A program made the position numbers and the translations under genes. Positions 19,520 through 27,787 of a stretch of DNA of 64,000 nucleotides are shown here, one piece after another. Position 1 is the first letter of the stretch, and each line of letters starts with the position of its first letter. The DNA lies in contig JAEUKI010000094.1 in NCBI GenBank assembly GCA_016793325.1, positions 62,001 to 126,000 on the forward strand. Reading direction: 5' to 3'. Source of the stretch: Myxococcales bacterium. GTDB lineage: Bacteria > Myxococcota_A > Polyangia > Polyangiales > Ga0077539. Under the pieces are notes generated by a model that was given only the letters and a program-made list of their open reading frames with translations, was not told the DNA's origin and did not search any database.

Positions 19520-20737
19520 CTATCGCCGACTCCATTCGACGGCGGCGTTCGAGAGCGTTCGCAGGTTGTCCGAGGCGAGCCACGCGATCGCTTCGGGACG
19601 CTCGCGCACGTACGCGTCGGCGAACGCGAGCGCGGTCGTCTCCATCCAGAGATAAAACTCTTCGCACCGCGCGACGGGCGCGCCGCGCATGCGCTGGTAG
19701 TCCTCGCACGGGCCCACGCTGTGATCGAAGGTCGCGTGGAGCGATGCCATGTCCGTGTTCCAGAAGCGAAACTTGTTCATGGGCGCCATGAGCTCGAACG
19801 CCCGTCGCCGCTGCGCCGGATCGGACTCGGGCGTGCGATCACCGACGCCCGTGACGCTCAAGTGCGGACGCGTGATCGCCGCAAACGACGCGTCGGTAAA
19901 CCCGTCGTCCATCGGCCCCTCGATCGAGAACCCGATGAACGCGCGCGGCCGCGGATCCGGCTGCGTCCGCGGCATTCCCGCGAGGTACTCGCGACTGGCG
20001 CCCGCGACCATCGACACCGAGCCCGCGCCCGCCGAGTGCCCTGCGTAGAGCAACCGCCGAACGTCCGCGACGCCCGCCATCGGCCCGCGCGATTGCTCGT
20101 CGAGCCAATCGAGCACGCGGCGCACGTCGTTGGGACGATCCCAGTGCAAGTACTTGAACCGCGCGCAGTCCGCAGCGACCGTGATCCCCACGTGCGCGCA
20201 GAGCGCCGCGCGGCTCGCCTCGCTCCGCGGCGCGTGCGCGATCCCGATGAAGAGATACCCGCCCGCGTTGAACACGCGAGACCACTCGTTGCCGACGCCG
20301 CCTGCGTTGACGATTCCGTCGGCGCCTCCGTGAGACCAGACCACAATGGGCCACGGCTGCGGAGCGCCCATCGGCCTGCGAATCGCCACTTCGAACGTCC
20401 GCATCGCGCCCGTCGCGTCCGTGTACGAGAGCATCTGCGTGAGCACCGGCTGCGCGCCGAACAGCCGCTCGGGTCGATACGCGCACGCCATCGGGTTCGT
20501 CGCAGAACACGGGGCGACGCCGCTGTCCGCCACGCGCGCATCGACGACGCCGCTGTCCGTCGCCGTCGCGTCCGCTGCGCTCGTCGCGTCCAGCACGACG
20601 CCCGAGTCCGTCATCGCCGCGACGTCGCGCGCAGCAGTGTCCTCGATCGCCGCGTCTCGATCGCTCGTCATCGGAGGGCTGCACGCAGCCAAGAACAACA
20701 CCGCACACGCCACCGAACTTCGTCCAACGCTCGTCAT
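19520..20737 (-). CDS. Alpha/beta-hydrolase lipoprotein
   Basis: A 405-residue exported protein: signal peptide MTSVGRSSVACAVLFLAAC with lipobox LAAC, a 70-residue Asp/Ala/Ser/Val/Thr linker containing 'TDSGVVLDAT' and 'ADSGVAP' units, then an alpha/beta hydrolase of the dienelactone/PAF-acetylhydrolase type. 'VVWSHGG' is the oxyanion region, 'YAGHSAGAGSV' the nucleophile elbow (Ser of GHSAG), and 'HATFDH' near the C-terminus may supply the histidine. Probable location is the outer membrane. The esterase substrate is unknown. It diverges from the next gene across 235 bp that contain palindromes. Confidence 0.85.
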   Translation of the reverse strand: MTSVGRSSVACAVLFLAACSPPMTSDRDAAIEDTAARDVAAMTDSGVVLDATSAADATATDSGVVDARVADSGVAPCSATNPMACAYRPERLFGAQPVLTQMLSYTDATGAMRTFEVAIRRPMGAPQPWPIVVWSHGGADGIVNAGGVGNEWSRVFNAGGYLFIGIAHAPRSEASRAALCAHVGITVAADCARFKYLHWDRPNDVRRVLDWLDEQSRGPMAGVADVRRLLYAGHSAGAGSVSMVAGASREYLAGMPRTQPDPRPRAFIGFSIEGPMDDGFTDASFAAITRPHLSVTGVGDRTPESDPAQRRRAFELMAPMNKFRFWNTDMASLHATFDHSVGPCEDYQRMRGAPVARCEEFYLWMETTALAFADAYVRERPEAIAWLASDNLRTLSNAAVEWSRR

Positions 20738-20819
20738 GTCCCCGAGGAATCGCACGACGCGTGCCGCGCAAAAGAGCCCACCAAACGCAGCGCTCCGAAG
20801 CGCACCTCGCGACCGCTGC

Positions 20820-20890
20820 GGACTCGAGTCCTCAGCAGGGTGCGGACTGGAGTACGCGACGTTCCCACCGCTGACTCCGTGGCCACGGAG
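20820..20890. promoter_or_regulatory. Two palindromes in divergent intergenic region
   Basis: The 235-bp region between the hydrolase and DUF4215 genes holds two perfect palindromes: the 12-base GGACTCGAGTCC at 20820-20831 and the 16-base CTCCGTGGCCACGGAG at 20875-20890. Both lie upstream of both genes, where an operator would sit; the second could also be a stem. No factor is known. A short G+C-poor tract (aatttc...ttttt) at about 20919-20938 might be part of the downstream gene's promoter. Confidence 0.45.
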
Positions 20891-20972
20891 CACATCGAAC
20901 TACGCCGCAGCACATGAATTTCGACCCACTTTTTCCTGCGGGATCAGCGATCGCGCAACGATTGCGCCTATC

Positions 20973-22532
20973 ATGGCGCTCATGCAATCACGCACTTCGA
21001 GCAATCCGACACGCACCCTCGCGCTCTTCGCGCTGCTCGCGGCCGCGGGCTGCAGCGCTCCTATGACGCCGGGCGACGGAGGCGACGCAGCCACGGACAC
21101 GCGCGCCGACACGTCGCGCCCCGATGGACAACCGCCGCCCGATGTCGTCGCGACAGACGCGCCCATCGACGATGCCCCGTCGCCGACGGACAGCGGCGGC
21201 GCCGACGACAGCGCGACGCCGACGGACAGCGGCGTCGATCCCGACACAGGCATTGCTCCCATGGACAGCGGAACGTCGACGGACTCGGGCGTCGTGACCG
21301 ACAGCGGAATCCCCGCAGATTCGCGCGTCACGGACACCGGCGTGGACACGGGCGTTCGCGCGGACACGGGCGTGGACACCGGTGTTCGCACGGATAGCGG
21401 CGTCGATACAGGCGTCGATACAGGCGTCGACAGCGGCGTGCGGATGGACAGCGGCGTCGACAGCGGAACGCGCCCCGACACCGGCGTCGATACGGGCGTC
21501 GATACAGGCGTCGGAATGCTCTGCGGCAACGGACGACTCGACCCCGGCGAAGAGTGCGACGACAACAACACCACGCGCTGGGATGGATGCAGTCACCTCT
21601 GCCGCCTCGAGCAGACGGTGCGCGCGAACGCGATCTCGATCGTTCAATCGGCTCCGGCGATGCGCGTGGGCTGCGACATCACCGGCGACGGAACGATCGA
21701 CAACCGACTCGGCGAAGCGATCACCGACCTCGCGATCGACAACCTCAACAACTCGCTGCGCGACAGCGTGACCTCGGGACAGACCAACGTGCTCGCGCAC
21801 TTCATGGACCTCGACGATCGTACGGGCCGCACGGACCCGATGATCCGATTGGCGTTCTTCACAGGCGCCGACGCGATGACGCCATTTCAAAACGTCGCGG
21901 GCGAGAGCTTCACGATCCCGCGCGCCGAGCTCACGCCCTCGCTCGACCCGCTCTCGCCGTTTTCGCCAGCAGCCATCAACGCCAGCGCGCTCACCGGAGG
22001 CCCCGGCACCATCGTGATGCGCATCAATCTGGCGGGCGCGCTGACGCCGCTCACGCTCTACCGCGGGCGCGTGACGGGGACGACCACGACCAACACAATG
22101 CTCAACCGTATCGAAGGAATCACCAACGGACGCATCTGCGGCGCGCTCACCGCAGGGGACCTCGATCGCATCGCGTGGCCTGCGGGGCTGCCCGGGACGT
22201 GCGCCGTTCCCACAGCGCCCGCGCCGATGGGCTCACCGTACTCGCTGCTCGACTTGCTCACGAGCGGCTGCAACGTCTTCGGCTTGGCAGTGATTCGCCC
22301 GATCCAGCCAGACATCGACATCGCCGGAGACGGCCTGGCCACGGGCACGGGGACGCCCGCGCGACAGCTCCGCGACACCAACATGGATCGCGTCGTCGAC
22401 ACTTGTTACGACAGCACCGCGAACACCGTGATCACCGGCGCCAACTGCGCTCAGGATCCGCGCATGGACGACGCGATCTCCGCCGCGATGAACTTCGGCG
22501 CGATCCGCATCGTGATCTCGGGCCTCCGCTGA
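20973..22532 (+). CDS. Repeat-rich DUF4215 lipoprotein
   Basis: A 519-residue surface lipoprotein. Signal peptide 'LALFALLAAAGC' (start ATG 20973, or ATG 20982). Residues about 30-185 are a low-complexity Asp/Ser/Gly/Val/Thr region built from units such as 'DTGVDTGVR' and 'DSGVDTGVD'. A DUF4215-type myxobacterial cysteine motif follows (CGNGRLDPGEECDDNN ... DGCSHLC). The rest (about 230-519) is a beta-rich domain with 'DITGDGTIDNRL' and 'DTNMDRVVDTC', resembling EF-hand-like calcium loops. No enzyme signature. Function unknown; likely a spacer-borne surface protein. Confidence 0.8.
   Translation: MALMQSRTSSNPTRTLALFALLAAAGCSAPMTPGDGGDAATDTRADTSRPDGQPPPDVVATDAPIDDAPSPTDSGGADDSATPTDSGVDPDTGIAPMDSGTSTDSGVVTDSGIPADSRVTDTGVDTGVRADTGVDTGVRTDSGVDTGVDTGVDSGVRMDSGVDSGTRPDTGVDTGVDTGVGMLCGNGRLDPGEECDDNNTTRWDGCSHLCRLEQTVRANAISIVQSAPAMRVGCDITGDGTIDNRLGEAITDLAIDNLNNSLRDSVTSGQTNVLAHFMDLDDRTGRTDPMIRLAFFTGADAMTPFQNVAGESFTIPRAELTPSLDPLSPFSPAAINASALTGGPGTIVMRINLAGALTPLTLYRGRVTGTTTTNTMLNRIEGITNGRICGALTAGDLDRIAWPAGLPGTCAVPTAPAPMGSPYSLLDLLTSGCNVFGLAVIRPIQPDIDIAGDGLATGTGTPARQLRDTNMDRVVDTCYDSTANTVITGANCAQDPRMDDAISAAMNFGAIRIVISGLR
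21331..21513 (+). repeat. Degenerate tandem repeat coding for DTGVD/DSGVD units
   Basis: Short coding repeat inside the DUF4215 lipoprotein. It consists of 9- and 18-base units of the form GGCGTCGA(T/C)AC(A/G/C) that code for DTGV and DSGV. The units vary in synonymous positions, which suggests a mix of duplication and drift rather than a fresh expansion. Confidence 0.8.
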
Positions 22533-22538
22533 GCGCGC

Positions 22539-23909
22539 TCAGCTCACGAGCCCCGGCAGCCACTCGCCGCTGCCGTCGCCCCAACCGCTGACGCGCTCGC
22601 CCATCGCGCCCGCGATCGCCGCGAGCAGGTCACCGTGACGTCGGTTCTGCTCGATCACGCGCCCTGGCGAGATGCACCCGCCCCCGCGTCCGGCGACGAC
22701 GAAGGGCATGTCCGCGTGCGAGTGCGTGTTTCCGTCGCTCACTTCGCTGCACAAGAGAACGACGCTGTGATCGAGCATCGTCCCGTCTCCCTCGGGCCGC
22801 GCGCGCAGTTGTTCGAGCAGGTACGCGAACTGCGCGACCCACCAACGACGCTGCTTGAGGTAGTCGGTAAACAGTCGATTCGCGCGGTCCTGGCGCGCTC
22901 CGTAGTGCGACGCTTGATGGCTCCGCATGTCGAAGCCCGGGTCGTACATCTCCGAGCCCATGAAGCGCGACATGATGAGCTCGCTCGTGTGCTGCGAGCC
23001 CTGGATCACGCCGACCTTCGTCAGACCGCAGGCCATCGCGGTCACCATCAAGTCGGTTTGAGCCCGTAGAATCCGCGGAAAGTTCTCTGGTGCATACAGC
23101 GCCGACCCCGTGAGCTCCGCGTACTCGAGCCGCGGCATCGCGCAGGACGCGGGCGGCGGCGTGCCCATCATCATGCCCGTGGACATCGCGCGCAGGCGCG
23201 CTTCGAGCTCGCGCAGCGCCTCGAGGTGAAGCGAGAGCTTCGCGGACTCGGACGCGCCCGCGCGGGACGAGAGCTCGTTGAGATCTCCGAGCGCGCTGTC
23301 GATCACCGAGCGATCGTCGTCGAGGTCTGTGTTGGTGGGGGCGGGGGTGGTCATGCCGCCGACCGTTCCGCTGCCGAACAAGCGACGAAACGCGCGGATC
23401 GGGTCGTCCTCGGGCGTCACCGTCACGCCCGCGCTCGCGTAGGAGATGAACTTGTCTCCCGACGCGTTGTTCGCGTTGGCCTGCGCGCCCAAGTACACGT
23501 GCCGGTGCATCGCTTCGCGCCCGACCGTGTTCGCGATGAAGTGATCGATCGACGTCCCTCCGCCGCCGTCTTTGTTGGTGAGCAGCTTCTTGGCCCCGCC
23601 TGGGTGCGAGCCCTCGTCGGTCGAGCCCATGTGCAGCCCGCGCACGAAGACGCAGTCGTTCTTGCGGGCCTCGAGCGGCTGCAGGATCTCGCTGAGCGCG
23701 AGCGAGCTGCCCGCGCCAGTGGCCCACCAGAGCGTGCCCATCCCGTCCTGGCTGCGACCCGCGATTCCATCAGGAAAATAAAAGACGATCACGCGCCGCG
23801 CGCGCCCGTTGCTCATCGCGCGACGCGACGCGGTCGTCATCGCCGCGGCCGCCGTGCCCGCGACGAGCCCGCGCAGAAGCGCCCTCCTCGAAAACGATCG
23901 CGCGCTCAT
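22539..23909 (-). CDS. DUF1552 secreted protein (Tat substrate)
   Basis: A 456-residue DUF1552-family protein with N-terminal Tat signal SRRALLRGLVAGTAAAAM. The family is found next to DUF1592 proteins in planctomycetes and myxobacteria and is related to alkaline-phosphatase-like DUF1501 proteins. Visible parts are 'VIVFYFPDGIAG' early, 'SEVSDGNTHSHADMPF' and 'VLLCSE' near the end. The start overlaps the DUF1592 stop (ATGA), with GGAGGG upstream. The enzymatic role is unproven. Confidence 0.88.
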   Translation of the reverse strand: MSARSFSRRALLRGLVAGTAAAAMTTASRRAMSNGRARRVIVFYFPDGIAGRSQDGMGTLWWATGAGSSLALSEILQPLEARKNDCVFVRGLHMGSTDEGSHPGGAKKLLTNKDGGGGTSIDHFIANTVGREAMHRHVYLGAQANANNASGDKFISYASAGVTVTPEDDPIRAFRRLFGSGTVGGMTTPAPTNTDLDDDRSVIDSALGDLNELSSRAGASESAKLSLHLEALRELEARLRAMSTGMMMGTPPPASCAMPRLEYAELTGSALYAPENFPRILRAQTDLMVTAMACGLTKVGVIQGSQHTSELIMSRFMGSEMYDPGFDMRSHQASHYGARQDRANRLFTDYLKQRRWWVAQFAYLLEQLRARPEGDGTMLDHSVVLLCSEVSDGNTHSHADMPFVVAGRGGGCISPGRVIEQNRRHGDLLAAIAGAMGERVSGWGDGSGEWLPGLVS

Positions 23910-26092
23910 GGGTCCCTCCGCAGCAAGAACTCGGGCGCAGAAAGCACCGCCACCATCAGCTCGCGCACGTCGTCGTTGGCCGCGCCGAAGCGCCCGACGA
24001 TCGACCGCACGCCGCAGCGATCCGCCAGCGTCTCGTGGTAGCCCCGCGCGTAGCGAAAGTACTGCCGCGCGAAGCACGCCCTCGCGCTCTGGCTCGCCGC
24101 GAGCGATTGCCCGAGCTCGCGCAGCGTCGCGAAGCGAAGCGTGTCCGTCCCTCCGTCCGCTTCGAGGTCGAGCAGCGCCCCTACGCGGTCGATCGTCGCG
24201 CCGTTCTCCGTGGTCCTCGCGCGGCCGATCGCGTCGAAGCCCTCGAACCCGAAGCCCACGTCGTCGATGTACCGATGGCACGCGTTGCAGGCCGGGTTGG
24301 ACGTGTGCATCGCGAACCGCGCCCGCGTCGTCGCCCTCGGGTCCACGTCGGGCACCCCGCCCGCGTTCGCAGGCGGCGGGGGAAACTCCTGGCACAACAG
24401 GTTCTCTCGCACGAACACCCCGCGCTGGATGGGCGACGTCTGATCCGAGTGAGCGAAGCGCGCGAGCACCGCGGCCAGACCGAGCACGCCCGCGCGATCG
24501 GGCGACGGCCACGAGGCGCGTTGAAAACTAGCCCCAGTAATACCCGAGATCCCGTAGTGCGTCGCGAGCTCGCCGTTGACGAAGCTGTAGTCCGCCGTGA
24601 AGAGCTCCCCGAGCCGGTGCGTCCCGTCGAACACGACGTGGGTCACGAAGCGCCGCGCTTCTTCCATCACCGACGCGCGAAGAGCGTCGCTCCACGTCGG
24701 GAAGAGCGTTTGATTTCGTGTGGCGGTGGCCACGGGCTCGACCTTCAGCCACTGCAGCGCGAACGCCGAAAACGCGGTCCTCGCCCGCGCGTCCATCACC
24801 AAGCGCCGCGCCTCGCGCTCGATGCCCGCCGCGGTCGAGAGCGTTCCATCCGCCGCGGCGGCGGTGAGCGTCGCGTCGGGGAGCGTTCCCCAGAGCGCGT
24901 ACGAGAGCGCGCTCGCCACTTCGTAGCCCGTGAGCCTGAAGGTCCCGTCGGGCTGCCGCTCGCCGAGCTCCGTGCGATACAAAAACGACGGCGACACGAG
25001 CATCCCTCGCAGCGCCACACGAAGCCCTTGCACAGGGTCCGCGCCGCGCATCACGAGGGCCGTGTAGCGCGCTTGCTCTCCGCTCGTCAGCGGCCGTCGA
25101 AACACGCGCGCGCCGAACTCACGAACGAACCTGGCGCCGCACCCCGCGCGATCCGCGCGAACGTCGCAGCCCGCGAGCGTCGTGACCCGATCGCCGAGCG
25201 CGTCGACGACGGCCTTCGCGCTGCGCAGGTACTCGCTCGTGTGACTCGCCGTCACGACGTTGACCGTCACGTCGTTGTCGAACACGCCGCCCGAGGCGCG
25301 CGCGTCCGCGGGCAGGTTCGCCGCGACGTCCACGCCCGTCATCGAGCTCGTGGACGCCCCGCACGACACAGTGATCACCGAGTTTTGACCGCCGAATCCG
25401 TCGGGGGACGTCATCGCGTTGCGCTCGTCGCGGACCCAGTCGCGACCGTCGAGGACGAACTTGTACTGGTGTGTTCCGTCGGGGATGTCTCGCGTCGTGA
25501 CCCACGCGCCCATCGTCATGTCGAACGTCATCGGCCAACGATCCGCGGACCAATCGTTGAAAGACCCCGCGAGGTTCACCCGCGCGACGGTCCGCCCCGC
25601 GGGAAAGTACGCGAACGTCCTGCGATTGCACTCGCCCTGCACCGCCGCGCCGCCAACGCCGAGCAGGTCGCGCACCGTGTTTCGATACTCGCTCCGCGTC
25701 AGCCTCCGCACGCGGCGCAATGACGGCCGCGGCGCATCGCACGCCAGCGCGCGTGTGTTGAGCTCGCGAAGGATGAAGCTCGCGATCCGATCGGGGCACT
25801 CTCCCGTACACGCGGCTGGATTGCCCGAGGGCATGCTCGTCCCGATGGGCCGTCGGAGCGCGTCGTAGCCCCGCGACCAATCCGACAGCTTCGGGCCGCG
25901 CCCGCCCTCGCCCGCTTCACCGTGGCAGCTCGCGCACATCCGCGCGTAGAGGGCAGCGCCGTTGGCGACTTCTCCCACCACCGCGCCGTCGCCCGCGCCG
26001 CGCGCGTCGGTCCCTGCGTCGGTGTCGCTCGACCGCGGCGGCCCGCAGGCGACCAGCGAGAGCGCCACGCACAATACTCCTCGCGCGCTCAT
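23906..26092 (-). CDS. DUF1587/1592/1588/1585 cytochrome-like lipoprotein with inserted CBM48/AMPK-like module
   Basis: A 728-residue exported protein. Signal peptide with lipobox LVAC at residue 16; a c-type heme site CASCH at 53-57 with 'RPIGTSMPSGNP' as candidate axial-Met region; DUF1587 'RSEYRNTVRDLLG' at 133-145; DUF1595/1592 near 350-490 ('RLTGYEVASALSYALWG'); DUF1588 near 550-650 ('DQTSPIQRGVFVRENLLCQ'); DUF1585 at the C-terminus. Residues about 160-243 ('VNLAGSFNDWSADRWPM ... GTHQYKFVLDG') resemble a CBM48/AMPK glycogen-binding beta sandwich and split the usual DUF1587. Coupled on both sides (ATGA) to the zinc-ribbon and DUF1552 genes. Role unproven. Confidence 0.88.
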   Translation of the reverse strand: MSARGVLCVALSLVACGPPRSSDTDAGTDARGAGDGAVVGEVANGAALYARMCASCHGEAGEGGRGPKLSDWSRGYDALRRPIGTSMPSGNPAACTGECPDRIASFILRELNTRALACDAPRPSLRRVRRLTRSEYRNTVRDLLGVGGAAVQGECNRRTFAYFPAGRTVARVNLAGSFNDWSADRWPMTFDMTMGAWVTTRDIPDGTHQYKFVLDGRDWVRDERNAMTSPDGFGGQNSVITVSCGASTSSMTGVDVAANLPADARASGGVFDNDVTVNVVTASHTSEYLRSAKAVVDALGDRVTTLAGCDVRADRAGCGARFVREFGARVFRRPLTSGEQARYTALVMRGADPVQGLRVALRGMLVSPSFLYRTELGERQPDGTFRLTGYEVASALSYALWGTLPDATLTAAAADGTLSTAAGIEREARRLVMDARARTAFSAFALQWLKVEPVATATRNQTLFPTWSDALRASVMEEARRFVTHVVFDGTHRLGELFTADYSFVNGELATHYGISGITGASFQRASWPSPDRAGVLGLAAVLARFAHSDQTSPIQRGVFVRENLLCQEFPPPPANAGGVPDVDPRATTRARFAMHTSNPACNACHRYIDDVGFGFEGFDAIGRARTTENGATIDRVGALLDLEADGGTDTLRFATLRELGQSLAASQSARACFARQYFRYARGYHETLADRCGVRSIVGRFGAANDDVRELMVAVLSAPEFLLRRDP

Positions 26093-26775
26093 CGCAGCCC
26101 GAGGTCCTTCAAGACCCACCGCACCCATCCCCACAAGCCCGGCTCGATCTGATCCGCGCGACCCTCGCCGCGGGCCCGCGCCGCCGCGCACGGAACACAC
26201 ACGAGTCCGTCGACGTCGAGCGAGCTCTCTTCGAACGCGACCATCTTTCGACACTCGCAGCACCGCGTACGCAGCGCTCCGTTGTCGCGCATGACCGAGG
26301 CCGCCGCGGCCGAGCGATAGTGCCCCGAAGCGCGGCCTTCGCCAGTCTCGTGCAGCGACAGCGCTTGGATCACCGCGTCCACTGATCCGTGCGGAGCCCA
26401 CACGCCCGAACACCGAGGACAGAGCCCCAGCGACACGCCCACGAATTCAACGCGCGCCAACGTCGTGCTCGCCTCGCTGGGGGGCTCGAACTCCGGCGGC
26501 TGCGGCGTGTTTCTCCACGCCGTGCACCGCGGACAGCGAAGCACTGCGTCCTCGGCCTTGCGCAAGACTCGCGCACTGTTGAGAAGGGCGTCGCTCGCCG
26601 AGCGCGCGCCGAGCCGCGGGTCGATGGCCTCGTACTCACCGTGGTCGTACCACGTTCCGCACGTCGCATCGCCGTCGGGACCGGGGCAACGATCGATGTA
26701 AATCGTCTTGAAATCAGCGCCGGGGACGTCGTGCTCCACCATCTCTCGCGCGCACTCGGGACACTTCAGCGGCAT
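26089..26775 (-). CDS. Zinc-ribbon protein (zf-TFIIB-like)
   Basis: A 228-residue cytoplasmic protein with three cysteine pairs: residues 4-7 (CPEC, with a further Cys near 30 and 39), about 82 (CPRC) and about 120 (CPRC), then CCECRK and CVPC near 180-200. The last part (GLWGWVRWVLKDLGLR) is amphipathic. ATG 26775 starts the classic 'PLKCPECAREM'; the frame is open to 26796. It is the first gene of a coupled chain with the DUF1592 and DUF1552 genes, which suggests a role in expression or assembly of that pair. The family's function is unknown. Confidence 0.75.
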   Translation of the reverse strand: MPLKCPECAREMVEHDVPGADFKTIYIDRCPGPDGDATCGTWYDHGEYEAIDPRLGARSASDALLNSARVLRKAEDAVLRCPRCTAWRNTPQPPEFEPPSEASTTLARVEFVGVSLGLCPRCSGVWAPHGSVDAVIQALSLHETGEGRASGHYRSAAAASVMRDNGALRTRCCECRKMVAFEESSLDVDGLVCVPCAAARARGEGRADQIEPGLWGWVRWVLKDLGLR

Positions 26776-26847
26776 GGCTTCGGCGATCGTACACAATCAG
26801 CGGCGCCGCACGAGAGCAGAGCCGTTGGTCGCGCTACGATCGCGGGT

Positions 26848-27306
26848 ATGGCCCTTCATCCGTGCAGCGCGTGCGGCCGTCACGTCCGCCACACAGAATC
26901 AACATGCCCGTTTTGCGCGAGCGCGCTCCCTGCCATGAGCGCAGCGTTGCCCGCGATCCCGCGCGTTCGACGGGCGCTCCTCGCGACGGCCTTCGCCGCG
27001 ACGCTCGCGACGCCCGCGTGCGATCAGGTCAACGAGATGTTGCCGTGGACCCGGGCGCAGCGTCGCGCTGAACAAGAAGCGCGCGCCCGCGCCGAAGCCG
27101 AACAAGCCCGCGCCCGCGCCGAGGCAGAACAAGCCCGCGCCCGCGCCGAGGCAGAACAGGCTCGTGTGCGAGCCGAAGCAGAGCGCGCGCGCCGCGCCGC
27201 CGAAGAGGCAGCCAACGCCGCGATGCAAGCGCACCAAAACGCGCTGAACACCGCGGCGCGCTACGGAGCGCCGCCCGCGTTCGACGACCTCGACACGTGG
27301 GCGTGA
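26848..27306 (+). CDS. Zinc-ribbon/coiled-coil protein with 27-bp tandem repeats
   Basis: A 152-residue protein. N-terminus 'CSACGRHVRHTESTCPFC' is a four-cysteine zinc ribbon; a hydrophobic segment (about 40-57, RALLATAFAATLATPAC) follows and could be an internal membrane anchor. From residue 75 to about 115 nine-residue units (EQARARAEA) form a highly charged single helix or coiled coil. The arrangement of ribbon, hydrophobic segment and helix suggests a membrane-tethered protein with an external helix, but no family is recognised. It diverges from the zinc-ribbon gene (72 bp apart). Confidence 0.65.
   Translation: MALHPCSACGRHVRHTESTCPFCASALPAMSAALPAIPRVRRALLATAFAATLATPACDQVNEMLPWTRAQRRAEQEARARAEAEQARARAEAEQARARAEAEQARVRAEAERARRAAEEAANAAMQAHQNALNTAARYGAPPAFDDLDTWA
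27070..27192 (+). repeat. 27-bp tandem repeats coding for EAEQARARA
   Basis: In the coiled-coil gene above, near-identical 27-base units lie at 27094-27120, 27121-27147 and 27148-27174, with partial units on each side. Each codes for nine residues, so the repeat is in frame and its copy number may vary between strains. Confidence 0.8.
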
Positions 27307-27427
27307 AGCGCGTCGAGCGCGCGACACCGAATTCGTCGACGAAAACTCGCGCCGTTGCCTACATGTGGGACAGAGTTCGTTCACGGGCGTTTTCCGCAGT
27401 GAGAGTGCGCCCGATGGAGGTCCCGTC

Positions 27428-27787
27428 ATGATCGAGAACGAACGCCGAGTCCGCCGCAGCAATGTCCCAACGGTTGCGCTGCAGTGCTTGCTCGAAGCTC
27501 AGAAGTCGCGCGCCTCGCTCGACGCGATCTCGATCGCCGACAAAGACGGCTTCCTCGTCGCGAGCGCGAGCAGCGCGTCCTTCGACTGCGAAGTGCTCGC
27601 GGCTGTCGCGCCCAACGTCGCGTCCGGCGGACACGGCATCGACTCGTACAACCGCGAGACCGTCAGCGTCGTTCCCTTCGAGGTCTCGGGGCAGACGCTC
27701 TATGTCGCGATGCGCGGCGGCGATCGATCGATGTACTCGCTCGTCGCGAAGCTCGGCGCCGAAGGCGCCAAGCGAATCTTGTCGTAG
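27428..27787 (+). CDS. Roadblock/LC7-like small protein
   Basis: A 119-residue soluble protein. The layout, one helix (VALQCLLEAQKSR) followed by 'DAISIADKDGFLVAS' and later 'TLYVAMRGGDRSMYSLVAKLG', fits a Roadblock/LC7 (MglB-like) alpha/beta fold; such proteins bind small GTPases in myxobacteria. The match is by eye. Start ATG 27428 has GGAGG at 27417-27421. It ends stop-to-stop (TAG|TCA) with the next, convergent gene. Confidence 0.65.
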   Translation: MIENERRVRRSNVPTVALQCLLEAQKSRASLDAISIADKDGFLVASASSASFDCEVLAAVAPNVASGGHGIDSYNRETVSVVPFEVSGQTLYVAMRGGDRSMYSLVAKLGAEGAKRILS

